From assembly GCA_038503035.1 (NCBI GenBank), contig JAVSML010024592.1, forward strand, positions 186,001 through 250,000: a stretch of 64,000 nucleotides of DNA, written 5' to 3'. The stretch's first letter is position 1. Every line of letters starts with the position of its first letter. Position numbers and translations under genes: made by a program. This document shows, in pieces, positions 13,837 through 26,149 of this stretch. The notes beneath the pieces were generated by a model, which worked only from the letters and a program-made list of their open reading frames with translations, was not told the origin of the DNA and searched no databases. The stretch is from Crocodylus rhombifer (Eukaryota; Chordata; Crocodylia; Crocodylidae).

Positions 13837-14335
13837 GAAGTGATGTAGCCGTGACAGTCCAGGAATTATGCAAGAGGCAAGAAAATCTTTTACCAAGACA
13901 CCTTTTATGAAACACCTTCGAAAGACCTGACTGGGGAACAAAAATTCGTTAGCCTATTGGACACTAAGAACTATGACATAACATAGACAATGACTTCATG
14001 GCCATTATAATCTACTTGATATTTCCTAATCGCTGCACTTCACAGGTGCCAATGGCCCTCGGGAATGACCATTATCAGGTTTTTACTGTACCTCCCTTGT
14101 CTATTGGCTACCTGATAATTTCTCTTATACCCTGTTTTTGTTTATATATGGAGTTTTACATGAGCTTTTGTTCCATCTGCTGCTTAGCTGTACTATGTCT
14201 GCTTCTCTCCCAGAGACCTGAGGAAGGGTAATGTGATATCTGAAAGCTTATCTAAGTCTATCTCAGCTGTGCAGCTGGCCCAATAACAGCTATCACCCAC
14301 AACAATTCTTGCCTCTTGGAAATATCTACGATTTC
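13837..14335 (+). mobile_element. SINE-like composite with inverted ends
   Basis: Begins 'gtagccgtgacagtccagg', a diverged form of the SINE-like head above, and ends with 'ggcccaataacagctatcac' and 'aattcttgcctctt'. The left segment 'aagaggcaagaa' (about 13,872-13,883) is the exact reverse complement of the right 'ttcttgcctctt' (about 14,306-14,317), so the ends are inverted relative to one another. A tail-like 'cctgaggaagggtaatgtga' lies in between at about 14,218. Probably an old fold-back or two joined copies. Confidence 0.45.
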
Positions 14336-15740
14336 AACAAATCTGCAGCACCAAAAATCACCCATTTGTTCCTGTGTTCAACATACTATGTGCAGAGGCA
14401 TGACACTGATATAATAGGGCCAATTAAACACATTATTGCTATGTTAGCTAAATATATCTTTCAAGTGACATATGTCATGACCATCAACTTCTAATAGTCT
14501 AGGAGTTTGCATCTGATTGTTCATAAGCTCAGAACTCCCAAATTATCTGTATTAGCTTAACTACATAATTATATTGTGCTAATCACTGTTGTATCTAGGA
14601 TCCAAATACAGGAGCTTTTACCTTCAATATATTCCTGGTCAGAATCTCTTCTTTGATCTACCCACAGAAGAGATGTGCTCACGTAGACTGTTTTTACTTT
14701 CTTGGAAAGGTCTTGGATGAAAGGAATGCTTATCAGCCAGAATGTAACTGCTTCATCTAAAAACATTTCAGTAAAATGAGTAGGATCAGCAGCTGATCAG
14801 TGAATGTACCTGATCAAGAAATATGGAAATACTGTATGGTCTGAATGTGTGGATCATGAGGGGGAGCATTGATTCATCCTTGTTTTGGGTTTGTTTGACA
14901 CCATTACACTTCTGCCTATAAACTAATCTGCTTTCATAAGTAAGGTGAAAAATGAAAGGACTTCTAAGAATTACCTAGGCTGCCTTGGAAGCAGTACCTA
15001 ACGCCCTTCCCTTTGAGTCAGCACCTAATCAGTGCTCCACCTCTTATTGCACCTGTTGTCTTTGGAATACAAAATGAAAGCAAGGTTCTAGCTTGTGGCC
15101 ATTAAAGATTTCCTGGTGTTCTAGTTAAATCCCAATTCAGATAATTTCATTCTGCCTCCTTATAATTCTATCAAGCAGGTCCAGTTAAATACAGTATCTT
15201 CTCCACTTCCTATTCTAAATTGCTGCTTAGTGTTGCTGTTCAACAGTTGCTATTCAGTAGTTTAAGATCTTGTTCCACTGCAGTGCAAGAAGGGATTTGT
15301 GCAGTCTGTTAATTAAAGGTGCTAGATAGGTATAAATTATTTATATCCCCCAGAACAAAAGGCAAACTAACATACACTTTATCTTTCTGTAGCTACAATA
15401 AGGAATATAGGTGTGACACTAGAATAATTCAATTCATTTCCTCTGAGAGACAGCTCGAAGTGCCATGGCTTTAACTTATGGCAGCTAAATAAGCATGTGA
15501 AAGACAATAAAGAAGCAAAATGCAACTTCTAGCTACAGCATAGAGGAAGGGTGAAGGGCATCAAATAAAAGTCAAAATACTATTCAACAACATGGAAATT
15601 TGGAATTCTCTCTAGCAAAGCAGTTAATCACAGATGATTTGAACACCAAAGTCATATTCCATCTTTGCACATGCATATCTATGGTTCCTGCTTAAGTTGT
15701 TATGCATCCACGGGCAGAACCATCTGTACTTAAAAATGTA
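14336..15740. other. No feature recognised
   Basis: AT-rich non-coding sequence; nothing supportable as gene, RNA or repeat. Confidence 0.4.
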
Positions 15741-15794
15741 GGGGGTCGGACTTGATGATCTGCTCAGGTCCCTTCCGACCCTACAAACTATGAA
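15741..15794 (+). mobile_element. CR1 LINE 3'-terminal stub
   Basis: A very short CR1 insertion containing only the terminal block: 'gggggtcggacttgatgatc', the 'cttccgaccctacaaac' stretch and a decayed 'actatgaa' end. It is the same 3' end seen at 1,020-1,082, truncated to about 55 bp. Confidence 0.85.
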
Positions 15795-16559
15795 GCTGTG
15801 TAGAAAGTAAAAAATGGAAAGAAGAAACCTGAATGAATGAAGAGGCAAAATGGCTTTGTTGTACAGTACATGTTTTTTTCATGCAAAATGAATTGCCTTG
15901 AGGGCCTAGTTTTCCCCTGGGAGTGTATTCTGGAGGACTGTGTTCAGCCTTGTTTTCTACATTCAAAATGATGTAGCATTTACCAGGGTGGGGAAGAGAG
16001 ACACACAAAAAAGCTGCTCTAGACTGCATAGTACTCTGGTTTCTGAGGGTATGAGTGAAAGGAGTTAGCGAGCGTGCCAAGAAAAACCTGAATCATTGCA
16101 TGGTGGTGATAGACTTTCAAATCATACCAGAGAAACCTATTAAATATCTAACCTCAGTGCCCAGAAAGTGTGTTGGGGTAAAGTTCCATTCATATATGAA
16201 AAGTTCCATTTTATAAATATAGATAAAGGTTACTTATTTTCTTAATATTATTCCTGGATTTCCTGTGCAGAATATGTATTCTTTCTGTAATGTTCCTTCT
16301 GAGGAACTGTACCCAGGCTTGCGACCTTCTTTCCCTAAAGGGCTACTGCATCTTGGCTACAAATGAGATGGCTCTGTATTGTGAATCCTTCTTAACCTTT
16401 TTCCATCCTATTTTTCTGCCATTTTTCCTTCTCTCTCTTGAAACCAAATCTTTGTTTTCATTTTCACTCTTACTGTCATGGTGAAGAGGATCTCTGGCAG
16501 AAGTTTTGTGATTAGGCTGACTACTTCTACTACAAATGTATTCTTTCCTTCTCTTTCAG
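15795..16559. other. No feature recognised
   Basis: Non-coding sequence without a recognisable element. Confidence 0.4.
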
Positions 16560-18690
16560 ATCAACCATCTTCTGAGCTAACCAGCTTTGCTCTTCCAGTC
16601 TAATTGAGTTCTATACCCATCGGCCCAGCTGCTTTTTCATAAATTCTGACTCACTTCTCAAAGCCTCTGTTCCCTCTGCCTCCACTTCTTCCTCCATGCA
16701 GAGTTTTCCCACTTTTGTCCAAGAGAAATGTGATTAAATATGAGATAACCTTCCTTCCAGTGGCTTGTCTTCTGTTTCCTCAAAACTTTCTCCTTGACAG
16801 CCATAGACAGCTGTCATTTCTTCTCTTCCTCTAAGCCTTCTATCCTCCCCAGTGACTCCATCGTATCTCCTGGTTTCTCTTATTCCCCTACTCCTACTCC
16901 TTCACCTCCAACTCTCCTCTAGCACTTTGCCCTTACAATACAATCAAGATTTAATTTCACCCATTCCAAAAAGCCCACCGTAGCCCCACATGCTTCTCCA
17001 ACTACTGACCTATTTCCAGTCCCCCTTTCACTTCTTCTCAGCTCCTTTAATGCAATTTTACAGTTACTGTCTGGAGTTCCTCTCTCCTGGTTCCATCCCA
17101 GACAGACATTTGCCTCTTACCCCACTGTCTTTTATGATGTCTTCATAGCCAAAGCTCAGAAAGAGAATTTCATCTTTCTGAACCTGCTCGAGATCCTCTC
17201 CTTGAGGTCTTGTCCTGCTTTGGCTTCCATGATACTATTCTCTCGTAGTTCTTTATAAACCTCTCTCATCACTCTTTTACCATATCCTTTGAAGGATCCT
17301 CCATACCCCCTCTCCAGCTTTCTCTGGTCCCACTTGACTCTGCTTTCAGCCCCCTTTCCTTGTTCTTCTTCAGTTTGTCTCTTAGTAATTTCATCTGCAA
17401 ACTCATATCCAGTGGCCATATCTGTGCTGACTCCTAAATCCACCCCTCTACTCCAACTCCATCACTGTTTGTTTACATGAAAACTTGGCCTGTCCCTCCA
17501 TTGTCATCTTGTAGGATAACTAGCTGTCATCTTAAGCTCAGTATGTCTAAAACAGAGCAGTTACTTTTTCCTCACAAGCCCTCCTTATTTCTTCATTGCT
17601 TGAGCCAATATCACCCTCCTGCTTCTAGCTCAAACCTATAATGTAAGTAGCATCTTCAACTTGCACCTGCTTCTGGGTCCTCATATGCAGGCTATAGCTA
17701 AGTCTGACAAATTCTTTCTGTTTGCAGAGCATCCCCAACATAGGACCTTTGCTAATAATCAACACAACTAAAATTTTATCTAGGCTTTCCTCATTTTTGT
17801 ATCTCAAGTAATGCCTACTTTTCTCTGTCCTTGACAGTCTTGCCTTGATGATATCCATTCAGAATGCTACTGCACAGGTCATTTTTCTAGTCCTGGACTT
17901 CTACCATATCACATGTCTCCATGCATACCCTCCCCAGCCTCTCCTTTCTCTGGCATATCCAAGGCATTTCTCTTTATTTTTAAAGCCCTTCATGCCGATC
18001 CTCTCTAATTTAATGTATTATTAGGAGTTTGACTTAGGCCTCTGATTAGCCCATGGTGCCAATCTTCACCACACACTTGTTAGACTTTCGAATCCCTTTG
18101 TTTTCTTTCCACTGCTGCCCTTAAACTTGGGAGGAGCTCTCCATAGATACTCACAGACTCACCTCATTACCTCCCACCCCAATCCCTCTCCTTTTTTGTG
18201 ATGCCTGCAGTAAACCTGGGCAAAGGTGAGGTCACTGGTGTGCTGAGACCACTGCCTGTCAAACTGACCAGTATCACAGTCATAGAGAAGGAGGGTTGGA
18301 AGTGACCACAAAAGGTCATCTAGTCCAAACCTATGCCTCAGGCAAGATCATCCCTATCTAAACCATTCTATAAAAAAATCCATTGTCTAATCTCTTAGCA
18401 AAACTATATGCAGTCAACCCTGATGCAACATAAGACATCATAACACCCTAATCAGCCATAGGTAAAGCAGGGAGACCACAGCTGCCAATGTCCTGCTGCT
18501 GTATGTCTCACTGTTTCCTTGTGACCCCCTTACATCTGCTGTATCCATCTGTTATCTCTATTGTAAGCGCTTTGTGACCGGGGCCACCTTTGTGTTCAGT
18601 GTTGGCCCAGTCTTCAGCACAGTGGGGTCCTGCCCTACTATGGCTGAAGCTCTAAGGCACCATGGAAATGCAAATAATAATTTAATTTAA
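16560..18690 (+). mobile_element. L2 LINE relic (ORF2 region to 3' end), interrupted
   Basis: A pyrimidine-rich stretch about 2 kb long whose order of phrases follows L2 ORF2. At 17,534-17,560 it can still be read as LKLSMSKTEQ, the L2 motif just after the reverse-transcriptase core. 'tccaactactgacctatt' (about 17,000) corresponds to the upstream NYRPIS-type block, and 17,850-18,200 to the C-terminal part. Frames are broken throughout, so it is an ancient dead copy. A reverse-oriented CR1 end is inserted at about 18,272-18,425, and the 3' tail with 'attgtaagcgctttgtgacc' resumes at about 18,510-18,690. That tail could also be a separate CORE-SINE. Confidence 0.7.
18272..18425 (-). mobile_element. 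CR1 LINE 3' end, antisense, nested in L2
   Basis: Reads 'cacagtcatagagaagga', 'gggttggaagtgacc' and 'ggtcatctagtccaaacc', the reverse complement of the CR1 3' UTR. It is short and diverged. Its position inside the L2 relic gives a relative date: L2 first, CR1 later. Confidence 0.75.
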
Positions 18691-19326
18691 ATGAAAAATG
18701 CTGATTCAAGTCTTTTCCTGCGAAAGGGAAGTTCCTATTACAAATGTAAAGGCCCATCCTGTGCCAGGGGATTGTGTAATAATACAATGATACTTTGACC
18801 ATCTTATAACACAGCTTTCTCTTGATTACCTCAGCAGGATAGAACTAGATTAGAAGTGTGTTACAAAATTGCGCCTCTGCCTTGATCTTTATAGGACTGT
18901 AACAGTTCTGCAATGTTTGCAGAAAGCTTTTTGTTGTTGTTATTTTATTTATGTACTACCTGAATGCTTTTTTTCCCCTGCTTGTCTTCTAACTGTGGGA
19001 ATGGGCACATGAACAAGTTACCATAGAGTAAAAGAGGATGTCAGCTGTTTCATGACAACTATCTGTATATATATTCTTACCCCATGCTAACTGTAAGGGA
19101 GCTTGCCTGACTTAAAACGATATTATATTTACTCTGAGGCAATTACTCTGATGCACCATAAGTTGAAACCCTTGCTTGCTTTGTGATAACTTGTGTGTCT
19201 ACACTCTTAAAAATATTGTGAATAGCAAGTCTGGCCTTTCCTAGTTTTAGTGAACTACTTAGGTAACTGGTGCACAGGCTGAGAGTGTTTTTGAGCCTTT
19301 AACTAGAAATGGATAAAAGAGCATGT
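18691..19326. other. No feature recognised
   Basis: AT-rich non-coding sequence. Confidence 0.4.
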
Positions 19327-20117
19327 GTAATTAATTACACCCCGGGGAATTATGCAATTATGTGCATGTACAATTATGCACATAAAGTGTGTGACCGTGG
19401 ATAATTTTGCATAATTTAACCCAGGTGGGCTCTGTGCCTCCACCTCCATGGGGCTCCCAGCACTCCAGCTGGGAGCCCCATGTGGAGGCACTGAGTATGG
19501 TGGGGCTGCTAGTAAGTGGGGAGGAGATCTCCTGCCTGCAGAATGGGGGGTGGGTATAGAGTTTTTTGGGGGGTGAGTCCCCCCTGCCATATGCCTCCCA
19601 CCCATGGTACACGCTAGCCCCTGCCGCTGGTGGTTACAGCAGCAGCAGTGCCCGTGGCAGGCAGAGCCTCCTGGTGATGCATGGCTCCAGCTGAGTCCCA
19701 GGGGCTGCACATGGTGGCATGGAGCTGGCCTGGCTGGCCTGCTGGTGTGTGCCTTCAACCCAGACCAGGCTGGCTCTGTGCCAGCATGTGGGGCTTGTGG
19801 CACTGCAGGTGGAAACCAGGATGGTGGCACGTGACTCTGCGCCTCCACATGCAGCTTCCCACTGGCGTACTGGAAACCCCACGTGGAGGCATGAAGCCCA
19901 TCTGGCTTGATGATACATAGCTCCTACTTGTATTGCTGCAAGCCCCACTTGCTGGCACAGAGCCAGCCTGCTCTGGTCCAAAGGTGCATGCCAGCAGGCC
20001 AGGCGGGGCTGGCTCCATGCTGCCACGTGCAGCCCCTGGGACTCAGTGCATGATTTTGAATTTTTCTACGCATAATTTTGAATTTTTCTGTAATTCCCTG
20101 GGGTATAATTAATTAAA
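19327..20117. mobile_element. TIR-bounded fold-back DNA element, ~0.79 kb
   Basis: Outer ends are inverted repeats: 19,328-19,352 and 20,091-20,115 match at 23 of 25 bases ('accccggggaatta' left). The AT-only TAATTAATTA at each edge may be the target duplication, which would suggest a hAT- or Harbinger-type MITE. Inside, an AT-rich collar ('gcataatt...gaattttt') surrounds a GC-rich core. The core is itself a large imperfect hairpin: about 19,690-19,830 reads as the reverse complement of 19,905-20,045. A smaller hairpin sits at 19,440-19,490 ('atggggctcccag' paired with 'ctgggagccccat'). Open frames on both strands here are by-products of the GC-rich hairpin and are not genes. Confidence 0.8.
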
Positions 20118-20149
20118 CTGATAGTACTTTCTCTTCGGATGAGCCAGGC

Positions 20150-20300
20150 TAAAGCTTAATGGACATTCAAGCATGGATGGAGAAACTAAAGCAGGCAAAG
20201 CTTAAGCTTAAAGTGCTAGCCCAAGGTCAGAAAGCCCATCAATGGCAAAACTAGGATTCAAATCTTGCCATCTTGTCCCTCACTGCATTATACTTCATTT
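20150..20300 (-). mobile_element. MIR SINE relic, antisense
   Basis: 'gatggagaaactaaagcagg' followed by 'tagcccaaggtcagaaagcc' and 'caaaactaggattcaaatct' follows the reverse complement of the MIR core and tRNA-related part. Old and diverged. Confidence 0.65.
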
Positions 20301-23300
20301 TTCTACCCCTTATAGGTGTTAGATTATGTTCTGTCCAGGGTGGCACACCAGGTGAACATCTGTTCAAATCTGCCAGCCCTATCAGAAAGTTAAAGCTATT
20401 TTGAAGTGGTTTTTGTCAAAGGAGGTTAAACTCTATTTGAGGAGACTTCTCAAAAAGCAGTTAGTAATTTCTTCACTAAAGAGCCAAAAGACATTTTAAG
20501 GCATGCAACAGTTCTTATTACCCTTTCCTCTGGGAACAAAGTTCTGTTAAAATTCATCTGTCAAACAGGGCTAGAGAGTGAGCCTGGCAAAAGGCTAGAC
20601 TGGAACATGGTTTCAAATCTGCAAGTTGTGGATGCAAATCATGCAAACCCGTTTCAAGCCACATTAAACTCTTTGTGGGTGGGTCAGGATTGCTCAGAGT
20701 CTGCAGACAAGAACTTTCAGTTCTAGACAGACAATGGAATCTGGCTCATATTGATAGTGAGTAACAGCTATTGCCACTTGATGACTGATGACTGGGAGGT
20801 AGCCTATGCCAAAAGAGTCTGTAGACTTAATTCTGGTCTTTGAGGAAAGGGGACGGGGTTCTCCACTGCTCTGCCCACTGTGTAGTTACACCTGTGCAAA
20901 ATGATACCACTCTTACTTGCTGGTATTTTGCATGGATGTATGGGCTATATTCAATGAAAGGAGTCAGTGCCCAAAAACTGAGCTCAGAAGCTAACTTTTA
21001 AGGCACCTTATGCCCAGAAAAGTGAGAACCCTGAGTAAGGTGCCTAGGCTCCCTACAATAATGCACAGGGAAATTTAGGTGTCTCAGTATGGCAATCCCA
21101 AAGCAATATGTTGAGTAGGGAGTTGCCTAAAGCTAGCCAACAGGTGCATACCTGAAATCCCACCCCTCCCCAGAGTTTAGGTACCGCCCTCAAATCTGCA
21201 AGATAGCCCTTTCATCCACTCAGGATTCCCTTGGAGCTCTCTATTGAAGGATGATGTCTACTTCCATTCTTTGAAAAAAGCCGTGTATCCTCATCCCTTT
21301 CTTTTCTTTTCAAACAGGATTAGAAGAGATGATGATGGTGGAGTCTTTTATATGGCAGCCTACTGTTTAGAGCATCAGGAAATGGGAGACCCCATTCCAT
21401 TGCCTCCCCTGCCAAAAGGTTTCAAACCTACCACCCAGAAAAGCATCCTAACCACCAGGCTGTAGTATATTCTGGGATAGGGAAACATTTGAAACCCCAC
21501 CTGTTGAAGCTGTACCACAGAAAAGAAATGAAGATGCAGGGGGCCAGAAAGAAGACTACATGCAACAGCCAGACTTTGTATCTTATGCACCTAAATCCTT
21601 CATTTAGGTCTTGCTCAGAATGACTTTGCAAGGAGTAAGGCAGCAGAAGATAACAGGGGTCACAAACCATCACCACAGCTGACACTACCAAGCCCCTTTT
21701 TTGGCAGTATCAGCAGAGAAGACAGAGCGAGGCTTGGAGAAGGAACTCCACCAAAAGTTGTCCTTCCAGTACAAGGTGAAATGCATTGGCAGAGATATGT
21801 GGGAAGGAAGTTTTGTGCTGTCCTGGTGCCTGCTCTGTAGCTAAACAGGGGGCCTTATTCTCTAGAATGACTTCTCGCTGACACAGAAATTAACAGGAAA
21901 GTTAAGATCTATAAAACTGGTCATATAGACTAGAGTTTTGTCTCCATCTGTTGTGCTTGTCTGCTTGCTTGTTTACGAGCATGCCTGCCTGCTTCACCTG
22001 TGTAAGGGCAGCTCTAGGATACTTAAACAAGCTACTTCATATGGATTGGGCCAATGAGAAGTGGCAGCATTTGATGCAACTGTGCAGTAATTGTGAATAC
22101 CTGGATTCAGCTCTGAGGCAGAAAAGTAGTTGCCTCCCTTGAGAGAATGCCAGAGATGAAGAGCCAGAAGCAGTGAGTCACTTACTGTGTAGTAGAAAAA
22201 GCCATTGCCAGCCCGCAGTCCAAGCAGATCTATGGATGTCCATGGTTTTTCCTTGTGTTCTCTGTGAGGACAGTGAAAAAAAAATGAACTCGCAGGATCC
22301 AGCAAGTGCCTATTTACATTTCGTCGGATTCCTTTTACCATGAGATTGTGAAAAACAGTGAAAGAGAATGTAAAAACAAGAGCCAAATGCTTCCCTGACC
22401 TCACGAGGAATAAGTGCTTTAAGGGGAAAATTAGACTTCTGACCAAAGGAAACATCCTATATTTTCAGTGTTTTCCCACAAAACTTTTCTCTTCCTGGGG
22501 AATCTCAACATTTATTTAAAAGGGAAAAAATGAGGTTCTCAGACTTGTCAGTTAAGAAAACCTCCTGAATATGAACTAATGCACTGCCATCTTCCAAAAG
22601 TCACAGCCAAAGGGAGAAGTGTGAACCGGCTCCATTTGCTAAAATAAGATGTTGATTCTGAAATGTAAAGATAATTTAAATAATGATATGAATCTTTCTC
22701 ATGCTGATGGGTATTTTAGCAGAGATTTGCATTTAATGTGCTTATAATTCTTGGATGGGTGCAATAAGTTCCTTATAGTAAGTGAGAGCAGCAGAGACTG
22801 TTTCTGCCTAGGGCTTGCTAGGAAAGGTAAGAAGGAATTAAATTACCCCCAAAGACTCTCTCATAGTCTGGAGTGAGGATGGCAAGCAAATTAATTAGCC
22901 CTTTTCTGGCCTTGGTTACACAAATGAGACTGGCTCTCAGCCACCTAACTACCCCCAGCTGTCCCCAGTTGGCTGCCTGCTTATAAGTGGTAGATTTTGG
23001 CATGCCAGTATGTTACCCCACGGGATAGATATTTCTCTGTCTAGCACTGGGTTTCTGATGCTTCTTGGCTTCATCCTGCTGACTTCTTGCTCCAGCCTCC
23101 AAGCTGAGCCTCTTTTTTTCTACGCTTGCCAACTTCTCATCCTTTCGCTGTAGTCTGACTTGCTGGTTCCTGACCTGCTTTCCCCTTTGCTCCTTACTTC
23201 AGTCCAGACCAGCGTCTTCTTATAGTCTGCTCCTGGCTTGTGGCTTTGATTTGCTGATTGCCCATACCCTGCTTCCTCCCAATGACTGCTTTGAATCCCT

Positions 23301-23889
23301 GCTTCCTGCTCCTGAGTACCCCCTTCTTTCCTCCTCCCTTGCCTAAGGTCTAAGGACTGCCTCTAACTCAGTCCTTAGATCTTGGAATTCTGACCTGTCT
23401 GCTCCTAACCCCCTGATTTATGATTGTTCCTGATTCCCTGGGTTCTAAACATTTGGGGTCAAGCCCTGACTACTTATGTCCTAGATATACCAGCCCCCCC
23501 TCCCCCAACACACATTGTTAGAGCTCAAGGGGATTATTTTTGTCATGTAAAAAAAATACTAAAAACAAAAATATGTTTTCTTCTATTTTTGGGTATTCAC
23601 CAAAAACTGAGCTTATGTTAGTAAGTACCTGAAAATGTGTTCAAAACAAACATTTTCTATAAAAATGTTGAATGTATTAACCCTCTTCCTCCAACTTTGC
23701 ATCAAGAAAATGTTCTGATGTAAAGTTTGAACCACCTCTACATATCTCCTCTCCCTCTCCCCTTGCAACCGATATGCAACATGGAAAAGGAAGAAAGAGC
23801 TATCACCACCCAACTGACAAAAACCACACTAGTGGAACATGAAAGGCAGGATTCTTTTTGCCATTTACACAGTTGGTAATTCTGTTTCT
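20301..23889. other. No gene recognised; pyrimidine-rich patch at 22,990-23,470
   Basis: Mostly unremarkable non-coding DNA. Between about 22,990 and 23,470 the + strand is C/T-rich with recurring words such as 'ctgacctg', 'ctgctcct' and 'tgcttcct'. That texture is seen in some reptilian LTR-element U5/UTR regions, but no LTR boundaries could be set. Confidence 0.3.
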
Positions 23890-24235
23890 ATTGTAGTGTA
23901 GACACTTACGTGCATAAACTGAGCACATACGACAGGCTAGACACTGGACAGATAGGCAGGCATGCTCATTGTGGACACATACCTGCATCTAAGTCATGAG
24001 AACATAGCTGACCAGAAAGCCACAGCAAGCATGTGTTAGATGGTGGTGGAGGGGTCCTTCCCTATTTTAACCCTGATAGGGATAAGTTGTTAGGACACTT
24101 AGCCAGGAGCCTGGAGACCAGCTAGGTTCTAGAGGTCCACCCGCTGAGCAGGGAGTTTGAACCTATGTCTCTAAATTCCCAGGCTAGTGCTATACCCACC
24201 ACACCACACTCAGGTATTATCCAGCCTCACATCTT
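23890..24235. repeat. Copy of an unclassified repeat family shared with 57.65 kb
   Basis: The block 'ctagacactggacagatagg' with nearby 'aaactgagcac' and 'catacctgcat' corresponds to 'ctacacactggacaggcagg', 'agactgagcat' and 'cacacctgcta' at about 57,710-57,780. The next 200 bp also run parallel, with 'gttaggacacttagccagga' here and 'gttagggcacttgtcctctg' there. Only this side of the element is recognisable here. See the 57,650-58,565 entry for its long inverted ends. Confidence 0.55.
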
Positions 24236-25804
24236 TTCCTCACTCCTCCCCCCCGCCCCTTCCTCCCTTTTCATTTTTTTTCACATATATCTAGTGTAGC
24301 TGTGTAAGGGCTGAGGCACTTCACCTTGGCAGCATGGAGGAAGACGTGTATCCACCTTTATTTACATCCCCCTAGCAGATTAGTGCAGAATCAAACACAG
24401 GATATTTCTGTGCTGGCCATCTTAAAATAGTAAGAAATAAGACACTGCATGATTCTAGCTTCTACGGATAATATAATTTCATTCAGTTTGGGGGGCAAAT
24501 TCAGATCTAATGTAAAAGGGCTCCACTGTTTTACACTTCTGGTTAAGGCAGAACATGGAGGACAATTGTAGCCAATTGCAACCTGGAGGGAGACCATAGG
24601 ATTAGCTGTCCTATTCCTGCAACAAGTGCCATGATATCTTCAGTGACAGGAAGTCTGCAGGGGGCTTAGTTTCATCTCTCAGTTGACACACGGTACCTGC
24701 AAAAGTATAGCACCATACCGAGGCATCCATTTAGTATTTACCAATAAACAGGGGCATCAACCATTGAATAAACAATGTTTTTTATGGGGCTCCCACCTAA
24801 GCACTTCAGAGTCTTCCCATGTACTTAGAGCTTGAAGTCTGATGAGCATAGTTAACCAGTAGGCAGGTTGGCTAGAGAGAACCAGCTCCTCTTCAGACTG
24901 CTTAGGGTTCCAAAAGCAACTCTTTTATTCATTAGGCATGCTGCAGGGCTCAACACAGGGAGGCACTCACAAATTAACCTTAAATAATTATGTTAATACA
25001 GCCATTCCCTCCTAGAAACATAATGACCTTCCTTACAACCAGATCGCAAACCCAGGCAAAGTTTGGCTACAGGAATGGAGGGAATCTGGAGTTTGCTTGT
25101 AAATTGGAAGTTTCCAGTCAGGCAATGGTTAAAAGAAAATCTGCAAAAGGATTAGCCACCATACGCTGTGGTGCCTGCTGACAGATGCCCTGCAAATGTG
25201 GAAATGTCAATTTATTTTAAAATATTTTTTTTTCTTTCCCTGTTTGATCCTGAAGTGTAGGGGCAAAGCTTCCTGGGCATCAACTTTGTTGCCAAGAAAC
25301 CATCATAGGACCTGCATCTGCCAGTCAGGCATGCTGACCTCAGCATGCACTCTAGGCACAAATAAACCCAAACAGACTAATTACAGAGGCTATGTTTTTC
25401 AAGCCAGGGCCAGCAGGGTTATGTCTGTGTTCCAATTACAACTTATCACTTCTATTTTAAAAGAGGTTAAACCTTGGACATAAAAAAATCCTGCTGAATG
25501 AAAGATGCATAGAACTTCTCAGTGTAAATAAGGTGTGGGCATTTTTGTTTAAGCAAGGATATGTTGAGGTCAATTTGGCCCCTCTTCAGGAAGTATAGTG
25601 GCTCACATCACACACTTTTTGGAAGGATATCACTCTTATATACCATAAATATTCTACCTCTGCCTTCTTCCTGCATCTAATTGGGACCTACATCTGACTC
25701 TCCCCTTTTTAGTCACACAGAAACGGTAAAGCATGTATGACCCCCTGATACCTGTTGTGATCCCCTGGCTGACAACCTTGACATTGGTATAACTTTAGAG
25801 GATC
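24236..25804. other. No feature recognised
   Basis: Non-coding sequence; a short C-rich run at about 24,246-24,262 only. Confidence 0.4.
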
Positions 25805-25880
25805 CAGAAATTCCTGCATTCTAATCCTGACTGTGATACTGATTCATAGTGTGACCTTGGCAAGTCACACAGGACAACAC
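25805..25880 (+). mobile_element. MIR SINE fragment
   Basis: 'gcattctaatcctgactgtg' followed by 'gtgtgaccttggcaagtcac' is the MIR core block. Only about 75 bp can be recognised. Confidence 0.65.
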
Positions 25881-26149
25881 TTTCAAAAATGGTCTCTCCT
25901 TAAGCTTTGATTCTTCAGTTTTGGACATGTACAATGTCTTAAGCTGGATACAGAAAAACTGTGGCACTCTGAATCAGTGACATTTTAAAAAAAAGGGAGG
26001 CTGCTTCAATAAAAAAAGAAGACAGAACTTTCATTGCTTTTGGGTATGACTGAATTCCTCTGTCTGTTTCCTCTCCAGTAAAGATAATGTTTACTATACC
26101 TTGTCTACTGGGTCACTGAAAAAATAACTCAGTTATGCTGAATCTCTTT

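Noticed and set aside
19303..20026. Overlapping frames of up to 181 codons on both strands, rich in Trp, His and Pro
   Set aside because: The region is a large inverted repeat, so open frames are mirrored on the two strands. They cross the ends of a mobile element.
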